From positions 930,001 to 994,000 of the forward strand of contig NC_061482.1 of the NCBI RefSeq assembly GCF_022581195.2: a DNA stretch of 64,000 nt, given 5' to 3'. This DNA is from Helicoverpa zea (lineage: Eukaryota; Arthropoda; Insecta; Lepidoptera; Noctuidae). This document shows, piece by piece, positions 10,691 through 23,973 of the stretch. The first letter of the stretch is position 1, and every line of letters starts with the position of its first letter. Below the pieces are notes generated by a model. That model saw nothing but the letters and a program-made list of their open reading frames with translations. It ran no database searches and was not told the DNA's origin. A program made the position numbers and the translations under genes.

Positions 10691-13600
10691 ATTCATATAA
10701 TCATCGGCAAGGATATGGAGCCTTGACCTTCACCTGCGCAGAAGTGATTTATTGGTTTATTGCCTTAAGTGTACAGTGCGCAAAGCGATCCCCACTCTTC
10801 TGCCGACAGCTCATTATCCGTGCCGATAACTATACACACAAAAATAATGTTCATAATTTCCCTCCTCTAGCTTTTGTTAATAGATTTCTAGTAAAATGTG
10901 GTTCTAGTCAAATACTGAATTCAGAACTATTTTAACAGGTTCTGACCACTGTTTTGAGCTTCCAACTCGAAAATTATCCGCTCTTGCATTTCAATTTAAA
11001 TGCTGTCCAAACACTTTGAACAAGGGAAACTGAGGCGGTTTCAGTTTAAAACATAACCGCGATAGAATTACACGATAATCCGTCTGAAATTCGAGTATTT
11101 TAGTGTATTAGTAGCTAGTCTATTTAGATTTCCTGTCGCTGCGGTGTGTTCCCAATGAAAACGGGGCAGTCGGTGTTTAGTTCACTGACGACGTGAACAT
11201 CAGTTTTCTTAAAACTACTGTTTAAAAAGATCTTCAGGTTTAATTTTCAAAGTTATTTTAAGAAAGATGCACGTTTATGTGGTCGGTGTAAATAGACCTA
11301 AGTCAGTAAAAGTCTGACACTCTCGCTGCAACCGCAACGGGAGCCAGGATACCATACCATATTTTGAAGAGCACAGCTCAAAGCGTCTTCAATTATTGCT
11401 TAAACTTAGGCCAGCCTTTGACTTTGATATCGGAAGGATTCCATACAATATTACAGTCGAACTGCAATAACGATCTACAGGCATTTCTAGTAATTTGGAA
11501 CATTCTACCAATATTGTAAATGTTTGTTCTAGTTAGAGAGAAACTAAGCAACATTGCAATGGTTGCTTTGTGACTTCCACGGCTGCTCTCTAAAGGCTGC
11601 ATCAAAGGACTTCTAAGAAACAATAGATGAGATAGACTAAGACAGTATTGGCTGTTACAATTACTTGTATAAACTGCATGCGGTTTACACTGGTGGAATT
11701 CGAAGCGCAATTCCGCTCAGTTTACAGCGATCTAGAATCTAGATTGTTTGGGTCAATCTAGGAATAAAGCTCAAGTAGCGTATTGGCAGTGCGTATATGC
11801 GCGTCACTTGCGTGAATTCCGAACAGATAATGATAGTTTAAATTCTCTCTAAGACCTCTAATATAGAATATTAATTGGAAAGCAAATATTTGAATTCTAA
11901 TTGAAGATAATTGAAGGTAATTTTTTATTGAAGACATTCGTGTGTATGTTGCGGCTAAAGTTCGAAGTACACTTATGTTTAGCCGGGAGGGATATTACAG
12001 TGTAGGTGTAACCGGCCATATGCGGCTAACTGAAGTTGTATCCTCTTATCTTCAGTTAGAACTAGGACTACTAGAACATATATCATCTTCGTATATTCAG
12101 TAATCTGAACAAGTGTTATTAACACAACCTCTAAGTCCCTACCTTCAAACAAAGACAGGGTGATGTAACATTATAAAACACTTTATATTTGTTGATCAAT
12201 ACAATATTAGATATAAAATATATTAGATATTAAACATTAAAAGTATTTACACAACTTATAAGCACTTATAGAACAACCCCGTCGCATCGCCAATAGCAAC
12301 AAGATAAGGGGGAAATCCAGACAAATCTATAGAAATATATACATATAATATTATGTCGAGGGGAAGCGTTTGTCTGGCGTTTCGCGAAAGCTTTCCCAAC
12401 TGTGTCGGGATAAGGCGGGCAGTGGGCCACTGGGCCAGACGAGACAACTGTCCTATAGATATGGGGTGTACTACTTAGGGAATATTATTGTTAAGAAAAT
12501 GTACCTTATTGTATGAAATATATTGCGAGTTAAGAGTTCTGTTAAAATATTAAGGAGTGATGATGAGGTTGTAAATACTTAGAACTGACGTTTTATGCCC
12601 TTTCGTACAAGTTTCAAGTTGTTTTATGCTTACCTAATAAATACTACCCCGGATTTCGGTTCAATATGGTTCAACAATTAAAGACCAACTGTGAGAGAAT
12701 ATATTTCGTACTAATGATATCAAAAAGGATTTAGGTACCTATAATATTAAAAAATGTAGCAGCTTTAACCTTTTATATTAAGTATAATACCAAACCTTTT
12801 ATATAATAAAAGACATCGTTAACAACTTTATTTACAACCTTTTTTCTATGTTGTTTACACCTTTGTAAAAGTTAGAATAAAACGTAATTAATCTAGTTTT
12901 GTACTCGTGCACTAATTAAGACAATTACAGCAACTTAGTGACATTCTATTGTGACGCTTTTTTCCTTGTTTTTTGTACTGCACGTGGGGATAATTTGCGT
13001 TCTTCACATCGCTCGAGTAAATAGCTCATATCGCTCTTAATAGACTATCAATCATAATTACGTATTAATTACTAACTCTGTGAAAAAAGGCTGAAACTAC
13101 TAAGATAAAAATAATAACTTTTCAAGACAAAATTGTACAGACATAGAAACTTCAATTCAGTAAATTTTGCAAGAATCATCCCCCTAGTAACAAGAATTTT
13201 AATCTAGCTTTCCAATTACTTACTATTCTGCCTTATCCGTCAACATGAATAATATTGAAAAATGCAATTTCTACCCTCAATAATAATTTGCTTTACATCT
13301 CAAAGAACAAATACTTAACTAAGTCCTTTACAACCTAGTTTTCTATTAAATAAACTTACAAAGGCATCCATGTCAGTCTTATAGGAAAATATTATGTGAA
13401 CACGTCTCTAAAGGGAAGTTCCAAGAAGCAATGAAAGGTTAGGTAACATAATATAATAATATTGCATCATATGCATAAAATCTAGTATTAAAACAATTCA
13501 GTTAGTTTGTGGGGGGTGGGGTGACCGCCCCCCCCTCCCTATAAGAAGCTTTAACTCTTTGGGAACGTGGCAATATCTTTTTCCAGGAAAATCTAGGTAA

Positions 13601-14108
13601 AAGTGCGCTTATGAATATAGTGCATTATATCATTTTTAGTAGATTTTGGAACGCGATTTTGTTTTATGATACAAAGCAGGTTGTAACGATCTTGTGAATT
13701 CTAAGTATATTACCGTCATAATGTATGATCATCATCATCATCATCAAATGAAATGAAAAAGAAACAATAATACCTGACTTATCCTTGAGCAAACCTTTAA
13801 ACTTAGCTAGGATAAGATATAATAGATAGCCTACCGTATTGAGAACCACCAAATACCTATATAAACTGTTTACTTACTTGTAAGAAATGCGTTCGACGTA
13901 AATATCATGTCAGGATTATTTTGCAACCAAAACAGGTCAATAATACCGAGATCTTTGACCTTAAAACTAATATTTTATGTATTGATTTCGAACGTTATGG
14001 CTCTATTTACGTCTGCAAACTTCAAACTGCGTCAAAAGATTTTATTATTTGCTTTAATCGCCTTTTGATGGTATGACATCCATATTTTAAATAACACCTA
14101 TTTTTATG

Positions 14109-14305
14109 TAGGGTTCAGCAAACCCTAGTGGGCCTCACCAGGGCCAAGACCTGCCGGGGCTGCGGAATTGTTCGAAAGAGTTACCGCTGCCCTGGTAGAT
14201 ATATAAAGGGCTTAAGGAGGAACATGATGGGTTTTAGTCAGTAAGCATCTAACCCTCAGTGGGAGGGGTCATTTGATGATTTCCCATAAAAAAGGTTAGA
14301 TTCTT
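14109..14305 (+). repeat. 5'-truncated copy of the R1-like LINE 3' UTR
   Basis: GGAATTGTTCGAAAGAGTTA and the CCCATAAAAAA end match 520-690 closely, without any ORF2 sequence. A 5'-truncated insertion of the same family is the simplest reading. A third, more diverged copy in reverse orientation lies near 31255-31380. Confidence 0.65.
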
Positions 14306-16061
14306 CAGGCTAGAAACAAACTTAAAATGTATCCTCTTTATATGTAAGTAAATAAGTTTTTAGCTTGCACTCCAATGGCACCTAATGGATTAACATTTAC
14401 ATTAACTCATTAGCAAAGATTAGCGCTATTTAATTCCGTAATTACTTAGTACTGAATACAGATTACTGTAACTTGTATATATTCGTAAGGATCTTTGCGA
14501 GCTCTCATGAAAGTCCAGAAACTAGTAGCTCGGTTTCAAGATTACAAGTCTTGGAGACGAACCGACTGAGAAACTTTATACAAATTCATTTTCACGTTTT
14601 GGTGCATAAGTTTGTTAGTACAACTTGGTAAATATACTCAGAGATTTCTACTAGCTGTAGATTTGTTGGTGACAGATACGAGTAGTAAATAGAAATATCT
14701 AGAATTCTAGATGGAATCGGCGTTGGAGCAGTTAATTAGTGTAAAGTCTGTCGAGAGTCAGATCAGCTAGCTAACACCTTCAGCTTAATGGGGATTTATT
14801 TTAATTAAACTAATATACAGAGTGGATATTTTATATTAAGACGTATGTTTTTAAATAGGTGCTTTAAAAATTGTATATTGTGAAAATAATTATATTGCGA
14901 AAAGATATTGTCTCATTGTTAAAACTACTGAAATGTCTAAAAACGGAATAAAGGCGAACTGACACTAAAAAAAATATAGTACTCAAACTCAAAACTTTTT
15001 ATTCAAATTAAGCTGAAAATACAGCACTTTTCGAACGTCAAAAACAAAAGACAGCCTCTAAAACGCCCATCACAACTTTCTACATGTTTTTGCTGGGAAG
15101 AAGAAGTGGCGCAACGAACTCCCCAGCAACACATGTCTGTCTATTATTAGCTTATACAGAAAATGTCCAGTTCTATTCATAGCAAAAAATAATCATGTTT
15201 TGAGCTACCTTTAGGATTTTAGAACTAACAAAAAATAAACATAGAGCAATTGCAACAGTATTTAGAAAGAAAAAAAAATTGAAGTCCAGGATTGTTCCGT
15301 CCTGCGCTTAATTGGTTTGACGAGTGCCTGCAGTTTGCACAATGTAAGCCCTATTTTATAGGACTCGTTTTCTGCACGTTTCAGGCATTAGGAAATGTAG
15401 GACAGACAGGGAAATACAATACTTGTGTTTTTCTCCAGATTATTTATTAACTGTTCGAATTAACAAGCTCATTTCATTTAAGTATTACAAACCGTTTACC
15501 AGCGATTTCTCTCACGTCCTGATAGAACTATTGCTCGCACTGAGATAAAAATATAGCCTATGTTATTCGGTAAAAGTGTAGCATTAAAACGGTGAAATAA
15601 TTATTCTATTCGGTTCAGTAGTTTCGAAGCTTGTAGGGTACAAACAACAAAATAAAAATTCCACTCAACATTTTAGTATGTACAAATATTTTTCACTTAC
15701 ATTTTTCACTTCTTTATTAATTTATTTACGTTTATTTTTCATTGTTTGGTAGTTGAATATCACGTGAAATACGTGTGCCGTCAGCGCTCAAAGCCTTCAC
15801 GTGCCAGACACAATGATCGCTGGCTTTACAACTCATAATATCATCGATATTTCCATGCAAAAATATGTCAAATATACTTGATTATATACCTTTCAAATAT
15901 GACAAATATTATGTGTACATTTTTTAAGAATGACACTACATTTTGAAGCTTTCATTTGTGTACTTGTACAATTTACTTTTACAATTTATGTACTTGGCTT
16001 TTAAAGCCGTGTAAATCGAATCAATAAATTATATCTGCCATTATAGAATATTGATAACTGG

Positions 16062-16240
16062 CTTCCACACGTAGTTTCACCCGCATCTCGAAATAACTGC
16101 TTCTCGTATCTGGATGGTGACAAAAACTATCCTATGTCCTTCTCCCTGTTCTAAGCCACTTCCCTTCTTATTTTTTGGCTTAAACGGTTCAATCATTCTT
16201 GTATGTATTATAACTAACACGACTTTGTTTTATATAACAA
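16062..16240 (+). repeat. SINE-like repeat (CTAGCTTCCGC family)
   Basis: Begins CTGGCTTCCACACGTAG, has a TATCCTATGTCCTTCTCC core and ends AACTAACACGACTTTGTTTT. The same head and tail occur at 36612-36795, related heads at 35036 and 40187. It ends about 50 bases before the receptor exon at 16290. Confidence 0.6.
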
Positions 16241-16289
16241 AACAGATTTATTTATTCTGTAGTATATAACGATACCTTTTTTGTTTCAG

Positions 16290-16550
16290 GCTGTAATCCA
16301 AGTAGCAGAAAGTCTATTCCCATACCTAATGTCGTTGCTACAAATGGCTATGGACGAGGTGTTCAAAGAATTTAACACGCCTATAACTACAATCAGAGTG
16401 AGGGACTTACTGTTTGATGGTATCACCATGTGCAAGAATCCTACGGGTCTGGGCATCATTGCCTGCTCCATCATCAGGGATATTGCTGACAACGCGCAGA
16501 ACATTGAAGAGAAACCTGATGGGTCTCTTGTGTTCTCGATCTTAAATTAT
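16290..16550 (+). CDS. CD36-family receptor, visible exon 1 of 6
   Basis: 87 codons, phase 0 at both ends. The acceptor TTTTTTGTTTCAG precedes it and the donor GTAAGT follows. Encodes AVIQVAESLFPYLMSLLQM, then VRDLLFDGITMC and KPDGSLVFSILNY. The VRDLLFDG motif is the usual strand-and-turn preceding the lipid-tunnel region in CD36-family proteins. An internal exon: no start codon or membrane segment is present, so at least one upstream exon must exist. Confidence 0.85.
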
Positions 16551-18810
16551 GTAAGTAATTTTAACTTTTGAAGTAATTTTTTTTTTAACCAAAGGCGGAT
16601 TTCAGTAACCTATCTATCCGTCGATTTGAACAGGGATTTGACATCACTTATACTACTTATGTAGTTTACATACTTATGTAGTTCCGGTGATACTTTATTT
16701 CTAGTAACCAAAGCAACAGACGAACAGGTTATTGCAATCCACTGTTAGAAATCATCTGCATTTTTTTCCCAAATATCTTGGTGTCAATTTGCAGTCTAAG
16801 CAGTTGCTGTTTCAATTGCTTTATACGAAACGTTCTATCTGATCTCCTTAACCCAGTTGCCTAGGCATTGGGCAACTCTTACTTTTAATACCTTTAAGGA
16901 CTGCCAAAGACTTATGACAACCTACACCCCAGTTTAGTTGTATTGCCTTTAAACGACTTCTAAAAGTACAAATAAAAGCCCCAGTTTAACCTTCCAAACC
17001 ATGGAGGTACATGCCATGACAAGCTGGTTGACCCATCCACGGACCAACTACATCTTCTTACTTTGACCAGTCGACCAATGTCTATTACTTAGTTCGAGCT
17101 CAAGATTTAACTTAGCAAAGGTATTTAATTCAGTGTACAAGAACATACAACTTCACGAGGGTCACTGAATGTGATCCAGATCGCCTTTGCAAGATTTCTC
17201 ATTGCATACCGCAAAACCTGAAGTCCTATATATAATGATATATGTACGGACACAGTAACGGGGCTGTCGGTCAGGTTGACCTACAAACTTTGTATTACTA
17301 GGCTAGCTAGATAGGAGTGCCTTTCGAAGATAGGATTACAAATTAAATTAAAACTAGAGAGACAAACTTAATTTCAATAGGGGATGGAGCAGTGGACTTG
17401 TTAAATAGTGTTTGCAAATATGGGTCATTGTATCAGGCGTGTAGAATCCACCCACAAGAAAAGACCATCTTGAAAATAAGTTAATTATTTATTTAAATGA
17501 TTCAGAAAATCTGAGATCTTGCACTATGCCTTTGGTTCTGCAATAAACTGCTCAAAACTAAAACTCAAAGCTCAAAATATTTATTTGCATGTTAAGGTTG
17601 TTCAGTTGTTAAAGACATACCGCTAATACCGCATATAATATATATTTAAACATATGCATTTACAAATACAAACAGCTATACAAACTTCATTAAATCAACA
17701 TTCACCCACCAAAAGCGAGCTCCTTACATTCACCCCAAAACAAGCCATATTCTGACGTCAGAACCTGTTGCACAGTACACATAGATCTTCGACAATCCTA
17801 CATTAACGCAAGCTGGCCGGTATGACAAACTGCGCGTATTGATCTTAATTCCTAGAAAAGGTCGGGAGTAACCCCCCTTTTCCCCCACTCCGGTACGCCA
17901 CGCCCCCTGGCAGATGTCCTAGTCTGAAAATAGACAAGTTAAAGCCTCTGATTACGCATCAAGGGAAGCCGGATGAAGTTTGAAAAACTGGTCAAGTGGG
18001 ACTATTAGACTTGGCCATGGGTTTTTTCTTGACCAAACATGTCTTTATAAAAATATCGTATCGGTGGGTTTGTAAAAAATAAATATGTTTCGTATGAAAA
18101 ATCTTGAACATGAAAATTACTCATACCGTATTAAGTTTTGATATTACTCTTCGGTCTGCCTTCATGGGCCAGATATAATAATGGCTTCAATTTAACACTA
18201 CTGGTCCACAGGTTTTAAGTGAATAATGAAATATCAAAGACAGATTCGATAAATAATGGCTGATAATGTAATGATCCTTTTTTACGGAGAAACGGATCTC
18301 TAAAAACCGCAGTAAAGGCTTTAGCGCTATGCTCTACAACTTCTTTCCCCCCTATTCCCTTGAAAAGACACTTTGCTTGTTTTCTAGTTGTTACTCGTAC
18401 ATCCACAACATAAACAAACAACTTACCTATTTACTTAGAAATCTATTATTCTCGTTCCTAACTAATGCTAATTGCCTGATATTCTGTCTGAAAACTAAAG
18501 TCAAATCCGCATAGAAATGTTACTTGGAACATTTTGACGAGTCCTGACGAGGTGTTGCAACCATTAGTACGCCACGCTGGAGACAGGATCACATGCGAAC
18601 TTGTTCCGACGTGCATTTTGTCCAACTTGTAACAAGGTATCAGATCTGAATAAACTTCAATCCAATTACGAGGCAAAACGTTGTTCCTATTTCCTTTATG
18701 TCGTTGCAATCGAAACGATATATGTAAGGACTGCGTCGGAAATGTATTCAAGTTTCTATTGTCTGTTGGCCGCGACAGAAATCTCCCGTTTACTTATTTA
18801 CTTTTAAAAG

Positions 18811-19010
18811 CAGCATACTGAAAACTTTTAGTCGGCCGATTGTGTCTTTGGGCTCTTAAATCAGTATGAAGCTGAAAGGAAGTATACGTAACAACGATCA
18901 GGTTTTTGGTCGTTATCAGACGGACTAAAAACATAAATTGAAATCTGAATTTCTTGAAAAAAATTGACAATCGTCGACTGTAGGCCGACTGTTTAGTCTT
19001 CATTGTACGG
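18811..19010. mobile_element. CGGCCGA-family MITE
   Basis: CTGAAAACTTTTAGTCGGCC at the left, AAATCAGTATGAAG core, CGACTGTAGGCCGACTG at the right. One of at least nine related copies in the window. The open frame antisense to it is incidental. Confidence 0.65.
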
Positions 19011-19893
19011 TAAATGTAAATTCTTTGACGGCTGAAAAACTGTTCGACGTTTGCAATACGATGAGTTCTTGTAGTTTTTATTGAACTTATTTTTCTTAGT
19101 GTTATGCAGCGTTGCACTAGTTTGGTTGCACTCGATGTTTATTGACTATTGTTGAAGAGAAAATGGGAAAGGAAATGATTGTAGAATTGAATTTTGCTAT
19201 TGTATGTGGTCGTGTGCTCCTGAAGGGTAGCTCTGTGTTATTGTGTATCTTTTGTCAAACTGTTTTGATTCATATGCTTAAAGAATAGTGCCTTTCTACT
19301 TCTAAATCTTATAAAAGTACAACAGATCTTAACGACCATCTTTACCTCGTCGATGAAAACTCAAAATCATTTGATATTTTTTGGAGGAAAAATTTTGCAT
19401 GCAGTTCCAACATATTGTATCAAAATAACGTAAAAATGTTGTGACCAAATGATACAGTATTGAGTAGGTATGGTCAAAAACAATCATGAAAAAAGGAAAG
19501 GTTTTTAAAACCAAACCACCAGGCAGGCAGATCACCAATAACTACCTATTCAAGCCCATCTGCACGCTAAGATTTATCTCAATCGAAGACCTATAAATTT
19601 TACTTTGAAAACACAACAAACGAACTCACATCTAAAATATTAATAGCAAGCATTACAGCCGAAGTTAGAACCGACACGAGTGTTAATACATACTAGGAAA
19701 TTCATATTTGATTTCGCAATACGTTTTCTGCTTCGTCAAGTGCACGCTATGCACATCTACAATATTCCATGCAGGCAGTAAGTACGAACATACAAGTTGT
19801 GCTAAGTTCGGCCCTACTTAACTACTTACTTACAACACATGTCTTGCCCCGCCGAGTGGCTACGAATCTTGTACCTGTGGCTTTGTTAGTTTA

Positions 19894-20072
19894 GGGTGCG
19901 TCTACATGATACAAGTAGCTTGCGCATGTTGCGTCACATGTGGTTACATGCATTTCAAAAACGTGCGTGTCCAGCGACTCGCGCATGTACCAAAGCAAAA
20001 CACCCACCCGCGTGCTCTTGTCACTTGCGCATGTTGACTTGCTCCAGCTACATGCACCGTGTAGACGCACCC
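19894..20072. mobile_element. Harbinger-like MITE, relative of 3132-3299
   Basis: Ends GGGTGCGTCTACATG and GTGTAGACGCACCC form the terminal inverted repeats. It is flanked by TTA (19891-19893) and TAA (20073-20075). Inside, CCAGCGACTCGCGCATGTAC is the reverse complement of the core at 3219-3240. Confidence 0.75.
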
Positions 20073-20192
20073 TAACTGCTAAGTTGAGTGTTGAAGCTTA
20101 GGTTTCAACTATGAAATGTGCAAAATGAGCTTATTTCAATGCCTGCAGTTTGAAGGCTGTTTCGCTGATACTGCGAGTTAGAGTACAGGCTG

Positions 20193-20318
20193 TCTGCAAA
20201 CTTTTGGTCTGCCGACTGTTTGTTCGGGATCATAGATCGGTATAGGAATGAATGTTAGTACGCGCATAACAATTCTCATTAATTTCTAAAAAAAACCGAC
20301 TGTTGAGTCTGTCGTGCG
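20193..20318. mobile_element. CGGCCGA-family MITE, diverged
   Basis: TCTGCAAACTTTTGGTCTGC at the left and CCGACTGTTGAGTCTGTCG at the right match the ends of the family. The middle is shortened. Confidence 0.5.
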
Positions 20319-20641
20319 CGGGTACTTTTTAATAAGAAGGTGCGCGTGTCCAGTAAAGAAATGCGTAGGATGACTGCATTGACACTTATTAGACAACCAA
20401 TAACTTTAGATGGACATAGGCCTACGTTGGTTTTGCCAACGCCTGAAAAAGACCGTTATGCTGTAACTTTTGTACCTACATTAAGTATATAAGCAAATAA
20501 ATATGTTGAGTTTGAGGTACTTACATAGGTATACAATATTTGCATAACCACGACGTGACTTCACACATATATACGTCTTTATCATAAGTGTAGGTACCTG
20601 TAATTTTATATCTCATACCTACGTATTACTTTTTTTTACAG

Positions 20642-20871
20642 AAACAACAGCTTCCAAGCCAAGAGTACAGAGTACAAAGAGGGTTAAACGACCCCGCAGA
20701 CTTAGGGAGGATCCTAAGCTACGCCGGTTCCCCATTCTTCCCCCAATGGCTGAACCTCACCACCCGGGAACCGAACGTGTGTATGGAGGTCAACGGCACG
20801 GACGCCGGAATTTTCGCTCCGTTCGTGGAAACTGAGAGGAGTATTTACGCTATAAACACTGATATTTGCCG
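20642..20871 (+). CDS. CD36-family receptor, visible exon 2 of 6
   Basis: 230 bases, enters in phase 0 and ends with two bases of an arginine codon. Acceptor TTTTTTTTACAG, donor GTGAGT. Encodes EYRVQRGLNDPADLGRIL, an NLT glycosylation site, then NVCMEVNGTDAGIFAPF and INTDIC. The NGTDAGIFAPF stretch is the most diagnostic CD36-family motif. The cysteines correspond to CD36 Cys243 and Cys272, which pair with partners in the next exons. Confidence 0.9.
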
Positions 20872-20977
20872 GTGAGTGCTGCAATATCGATTAATTGGTC
20901 TGGCTTCAACCAAATTGGGCTTCCAGTTATAGGTTTCATGTTTTTTTTTTAAGTGATGTTATAGAGTTTACAGCTTG

Positions 20978-21115
20978 CCACTGCAAACTTTTAATCGGCA
21001 GACTTGTTTGGGCTCTTAAATCAGTATGGAAATCAATAGGTATATTCACATAACAATCAGGAATTTTCCGGTATCAGACAGAGAAAAAAACTTTTAGTAA
21101 AGATTCACGAATTTT
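20978..21115. mobile_element. CGGCCGA-family MITE, truncated
   Basis: CACTGCAAACTTTTAATCGG, then CTCTTAAATCAGTATGG and CCGGTATCAGACAGAG match the family in order. The right end has decayed. Confidence 0.5.
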
Positions 21116-21204
21116 ACTAGCATTTTTTTCAATTTACGTCGTGTGGGTACGGTAAGAATTGACATGGATTGCACAAAGAGTTTCCATTTTCTATATCTAA
21201 GTTT

Positions 21205-21252
21205 CAATAGTCTATAATCAGATGCTTTATAGTTATTAAGCATCTGATTATA
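21205..21252. repeat. short hairpin palindrome
   Basis: TATAATCAGATGCTT and its complement AAGCATCTGATTATA are separated by about ten bases. Next to a longer palindrome at 21302-21372. Confidence 0.7.
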
Positions 21253-21301
21253 ATATTTTAGTAATCCAACTTACTACTTTTTGAAAATTTATTACTTTTT
21301 G

Positions 21302-21372
21302 AAAATAATATTTTAGTAATCCAACTTATAGAGCAGTTGCTCTATAAGTTGGATTACTAAAATATTATTTTT
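21302..21372. repeat. near-perfect palindrome, 34-bp arms
   Basis: AATATTTTAGTAATCCAACT and its complement flank a loop of about two bases centred in GAGCAGTTGCTC. A direct partial copy of the left arm lies just upstream (about 21256-21280). It would form a strong cruciform or hairpin. Confidence 0.8.
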
Positions 21373-22976
21373 TAACAAGTAATGGAACATACGAACAAGA
21401 AATCGTATAAAATGACTCACTAGAATTTTGTGAATTCGATTCTGAAAGTTAATTATTTTTGTCAGTCTCTTACCGTTTTCAGAACTCTCAAAAAGAATAG
21501 CTTTCGGTAAAAACTCCAGTTTTTACTGAAATATATGTTTCAAACAGAAATATAAATGAAACTGAATTTAATAAAAAATTCTCGGAAACATCAAACTCAA
21601 ATAATCAATTTTTTTAATACCTATGTGTACCTGCTGACCTGAATAACTGAAATTCACAGCTTCATCCGAATTTCAAAGCCATTTATTTGATAAATAAAAA
21701 AAGGACAAATATTTGAATCGCTATTCCTGAAAAATTTTGTCTCTTTAAAATATTATGTAGTTTTAATAAAATATGCAATGCAATATTGTCATGCAATGTT
21801 GCAATGTTGTATCAGCAAGCTTTCCTTAAAATTTAATAACTTCCTTTAAAACAAGCTTTTCAATGTAGAAGCTATTTTCTACACTAGATTAGCACCTTCA
21901 TAAAAATATTTCTCTGTAAAGGAAAGTCTGAAATAATTTCAGCTGCCAGACGGGCTGAGCTATGCCGACACGAAAACATCTTAAGCTTCCCATTTTCGCA
22001 GACGTGAAATTTCCGACGGCACGAGTCTCGAACCCGGTACCTTACGTATTCGAGAAGATATTGTCACTGTGCTCAACTCCCTTGACACTCGCTATTTCAT
22101 ATTTTAACACTATATAAAAGTTTGTAATAAAAATCCCGTTGCCATGGCAACTGCAAGAGCCAGTACATAAAATGGAACCTTCGCCGTGTCTGTGTGAGTT
22201 AATTTCCTAGAATATTAGGGCGGGGCTTCGTCCTTTCAATATGTCCACGTTGAAATACATTACTCACACAAGCAAGTCAAAGGCATATACTGCAACAATT
22301 ATTTTATCTCCGTCGCTCTTATGCAACTACAGTTTACAGGATCGCTATGTAAACAGTAAAGTGATTACGTGTGTGTGGGTGACTGCCGGCCCATTTATAC
22401 ATAGACACAGTGATACATACACACACTTAGGTAAATGTAGGGCACACGTACATAGGCACTAATACATAGATAGTATATAGCTTTTCAATGGAAAATATTT
22501 TATATTGCCTTTGAGGTGGGCAAGCTTTTATTTGATTTTAATTTGATTGATTTTGTCATCATCAATGGTCTACCATCATTATTGTTTGGTCAAATTGTTA
22601 TGCTGATATTATGACAATTTTCATAACGTATTAAACAAAAAGGTGCAACTTTTTGGAAGTATGAAAAGGACTTTTTTTTCAAAAGTGTCTACTTACTTAT
22701 ACACAACATAATTAATTACATAAATGCTTTGGAATTGCATTACGATTGTTTTGGAAAAAATATTTCCAACAGGTTTTTTGAGTCAAGATTCGTAAGCTTG
22801 CCGCAGTATATACATGGCATTATAATTAGACTAGATACACAGACTTAAGAATGTTATTTATTCGTATCTATGAATAAACATAATTTTATTTAACGTCTAA
22901 GTTAAAAAAGTTAAACTTTTCAAAGTGTTATAAGATTTGGATTTAAAAGGAAATAAGTTTGTTTGTTGCACTTTTA

Positions 22977-23802
22977 GGCATCGTTCAGACCAAACGTATT
23001 GTCGGCCGCTGACTGTGAGCGCGCGTTACGCAGTTTATTGCTTTTCCATATATATTGAAATTGTCGTTCACACCGAACCGACTATACGCTGTTACGTCGT
23101 CTATTGTAGCTGACTCTCAGTGGCCGATTATTTTACTACGCGACTATGCACGGCGGACGCGGATTGGCTACGCGGACGCAGTTGCCGAATAGCGCCGCTC
23201 CGCCGCGTACGCACCGCCGCGCCTCGGTACAGCACGTCGATAATTAGTGTCCCTTTTATATAAACTTAAACGTATTAAAGATAGTAACTCATTGAATGTT
23301 TTACTGTCATACGAAAATATTTCTTGAACTTATTTAGATAAAGTCTATATTCGAAATATAAAGTATGAAATTGACCAAGAAAACATCTCTTCAAATTTAA
23401 GGGATGTACCCACAATCTCTTCTTTTTATTATTTTCGTCTTCCTCTAGTCTAGAGCTTCGCAAATGGCAACTATCTGAATGCGCATCATTTAATTGAAAT
23501 ATCAGTAAAACGTCTGATTTGAAAAAATAAATTACGCTAGTTTTATCGTTTATAAAATACTACGAGCAACTTCAAATACTGAGCCATTTTATGTGTAGAA
23601 TAGTCAGCCGCTCAGCGTACGCATCTAGTGTGAACCTACAAGAGCCTATTCTTTTGTTCACACGTGTAGCGCATCGTACGCTATAGCCTATTGTCGGCTT
23701 GGTGTGTACGCGTACTGCAGATTGAGTCGACGTTCACACTGGGGCAGACAGTGAGTATACTCACAGTCAGCGGCGGACAATACGTTTGGTGTGAACAATC
23801 CC
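22977..23802. mobile_element. PIF/Harbinger-like element, noncoding, TTA duplication
   Basis: Ends of about 43 bases: GGCATCGTTCAGACCAAACG at the left and CGTTTGGTGTGAACAATCCC at the right, with CTGACTGTGAG mirrored as CTCACAGTCAG. TTA at 22974-22976 and 23803-23805. A GC-rich patch (CGGCGGACGCGG and relatives, 23150-23230) is internal. No transposase frame, so mobilisation would need a helper. Confidence 0.8.
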
Positions 23803-23811
23803 TTAATGCAC

Positions 23812-23973
23812 CCACACACTGCAAACTTTTGGTGTTTTTTAGAGAAAATCATAATTGCAATCAAAGTTTTCAGCCGATCTGATAAATGACTGATCCTTAG
23901 AATGTACTCTCATTCATCTTCACACAGATTAATGTACCCAAACACACTATCGGTCGAATAAAAAGTGTGCTCT
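23812..23973. mobile_element. CGGCCGA-family MITE
   Basis: CACACACTGCAAACTTTTGG at the left, AGTTTTCAGCCGATCTGATA core, ACACACTATCGGTCGAATA at the right. Inserted immediately beside the element ending at 23802. Confidence 0.6.

Larger units (their letters stand above)
1..16289. other. region upstream of the first visible receptor exon
   Basis: Apart from the repeats listed separately I see no coding exon here. 2180-3095, 5153-6190, 7203-8770, 9830-10550, 10700-14100 and 14310-14980 are AT-rich with no recognisable gene. An ATC microsatellite lies at 13727-13746. Repeat remnants include a CTCAAA-headed repeat at 14980-15180. The missing 5' exons of the receptor gene could be hidden here as short exons, or lie further upstream. 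I could not find them by eye. Confidence 0.5.
16551..20641 (+). other. receptor intron, 4.1 kb
   Basis: Holds a degenerate SINE piece (16838-16912), a repeat with a CTCAAAGCTCAAAATATTTA head near 17560, one copy of the CGGCCGA MITE family at 18811-19010, a Harbinger-like MITE (19894-20072) and another CGGCCGA-family copy (20193-20318). The remainder is AT-rich with nothing recognisable. The short open frames at 18215-18807 show no domain. Confidence 0.7.

Noticed and set aside
12256..12447. 63-residue minus-strand frame in a GC-richer patch
   Set aside because: No known domain. Might be part of an unrecognised repeat.
21950..22080. tRNA-like boxes (GGGTTCGAGACTC and TAGCTCAGCCCG on the minus strand)
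   Set aside because: The B-like box comes before the A-like box, so it cannot be a pol III promoter or tRNA in that order.
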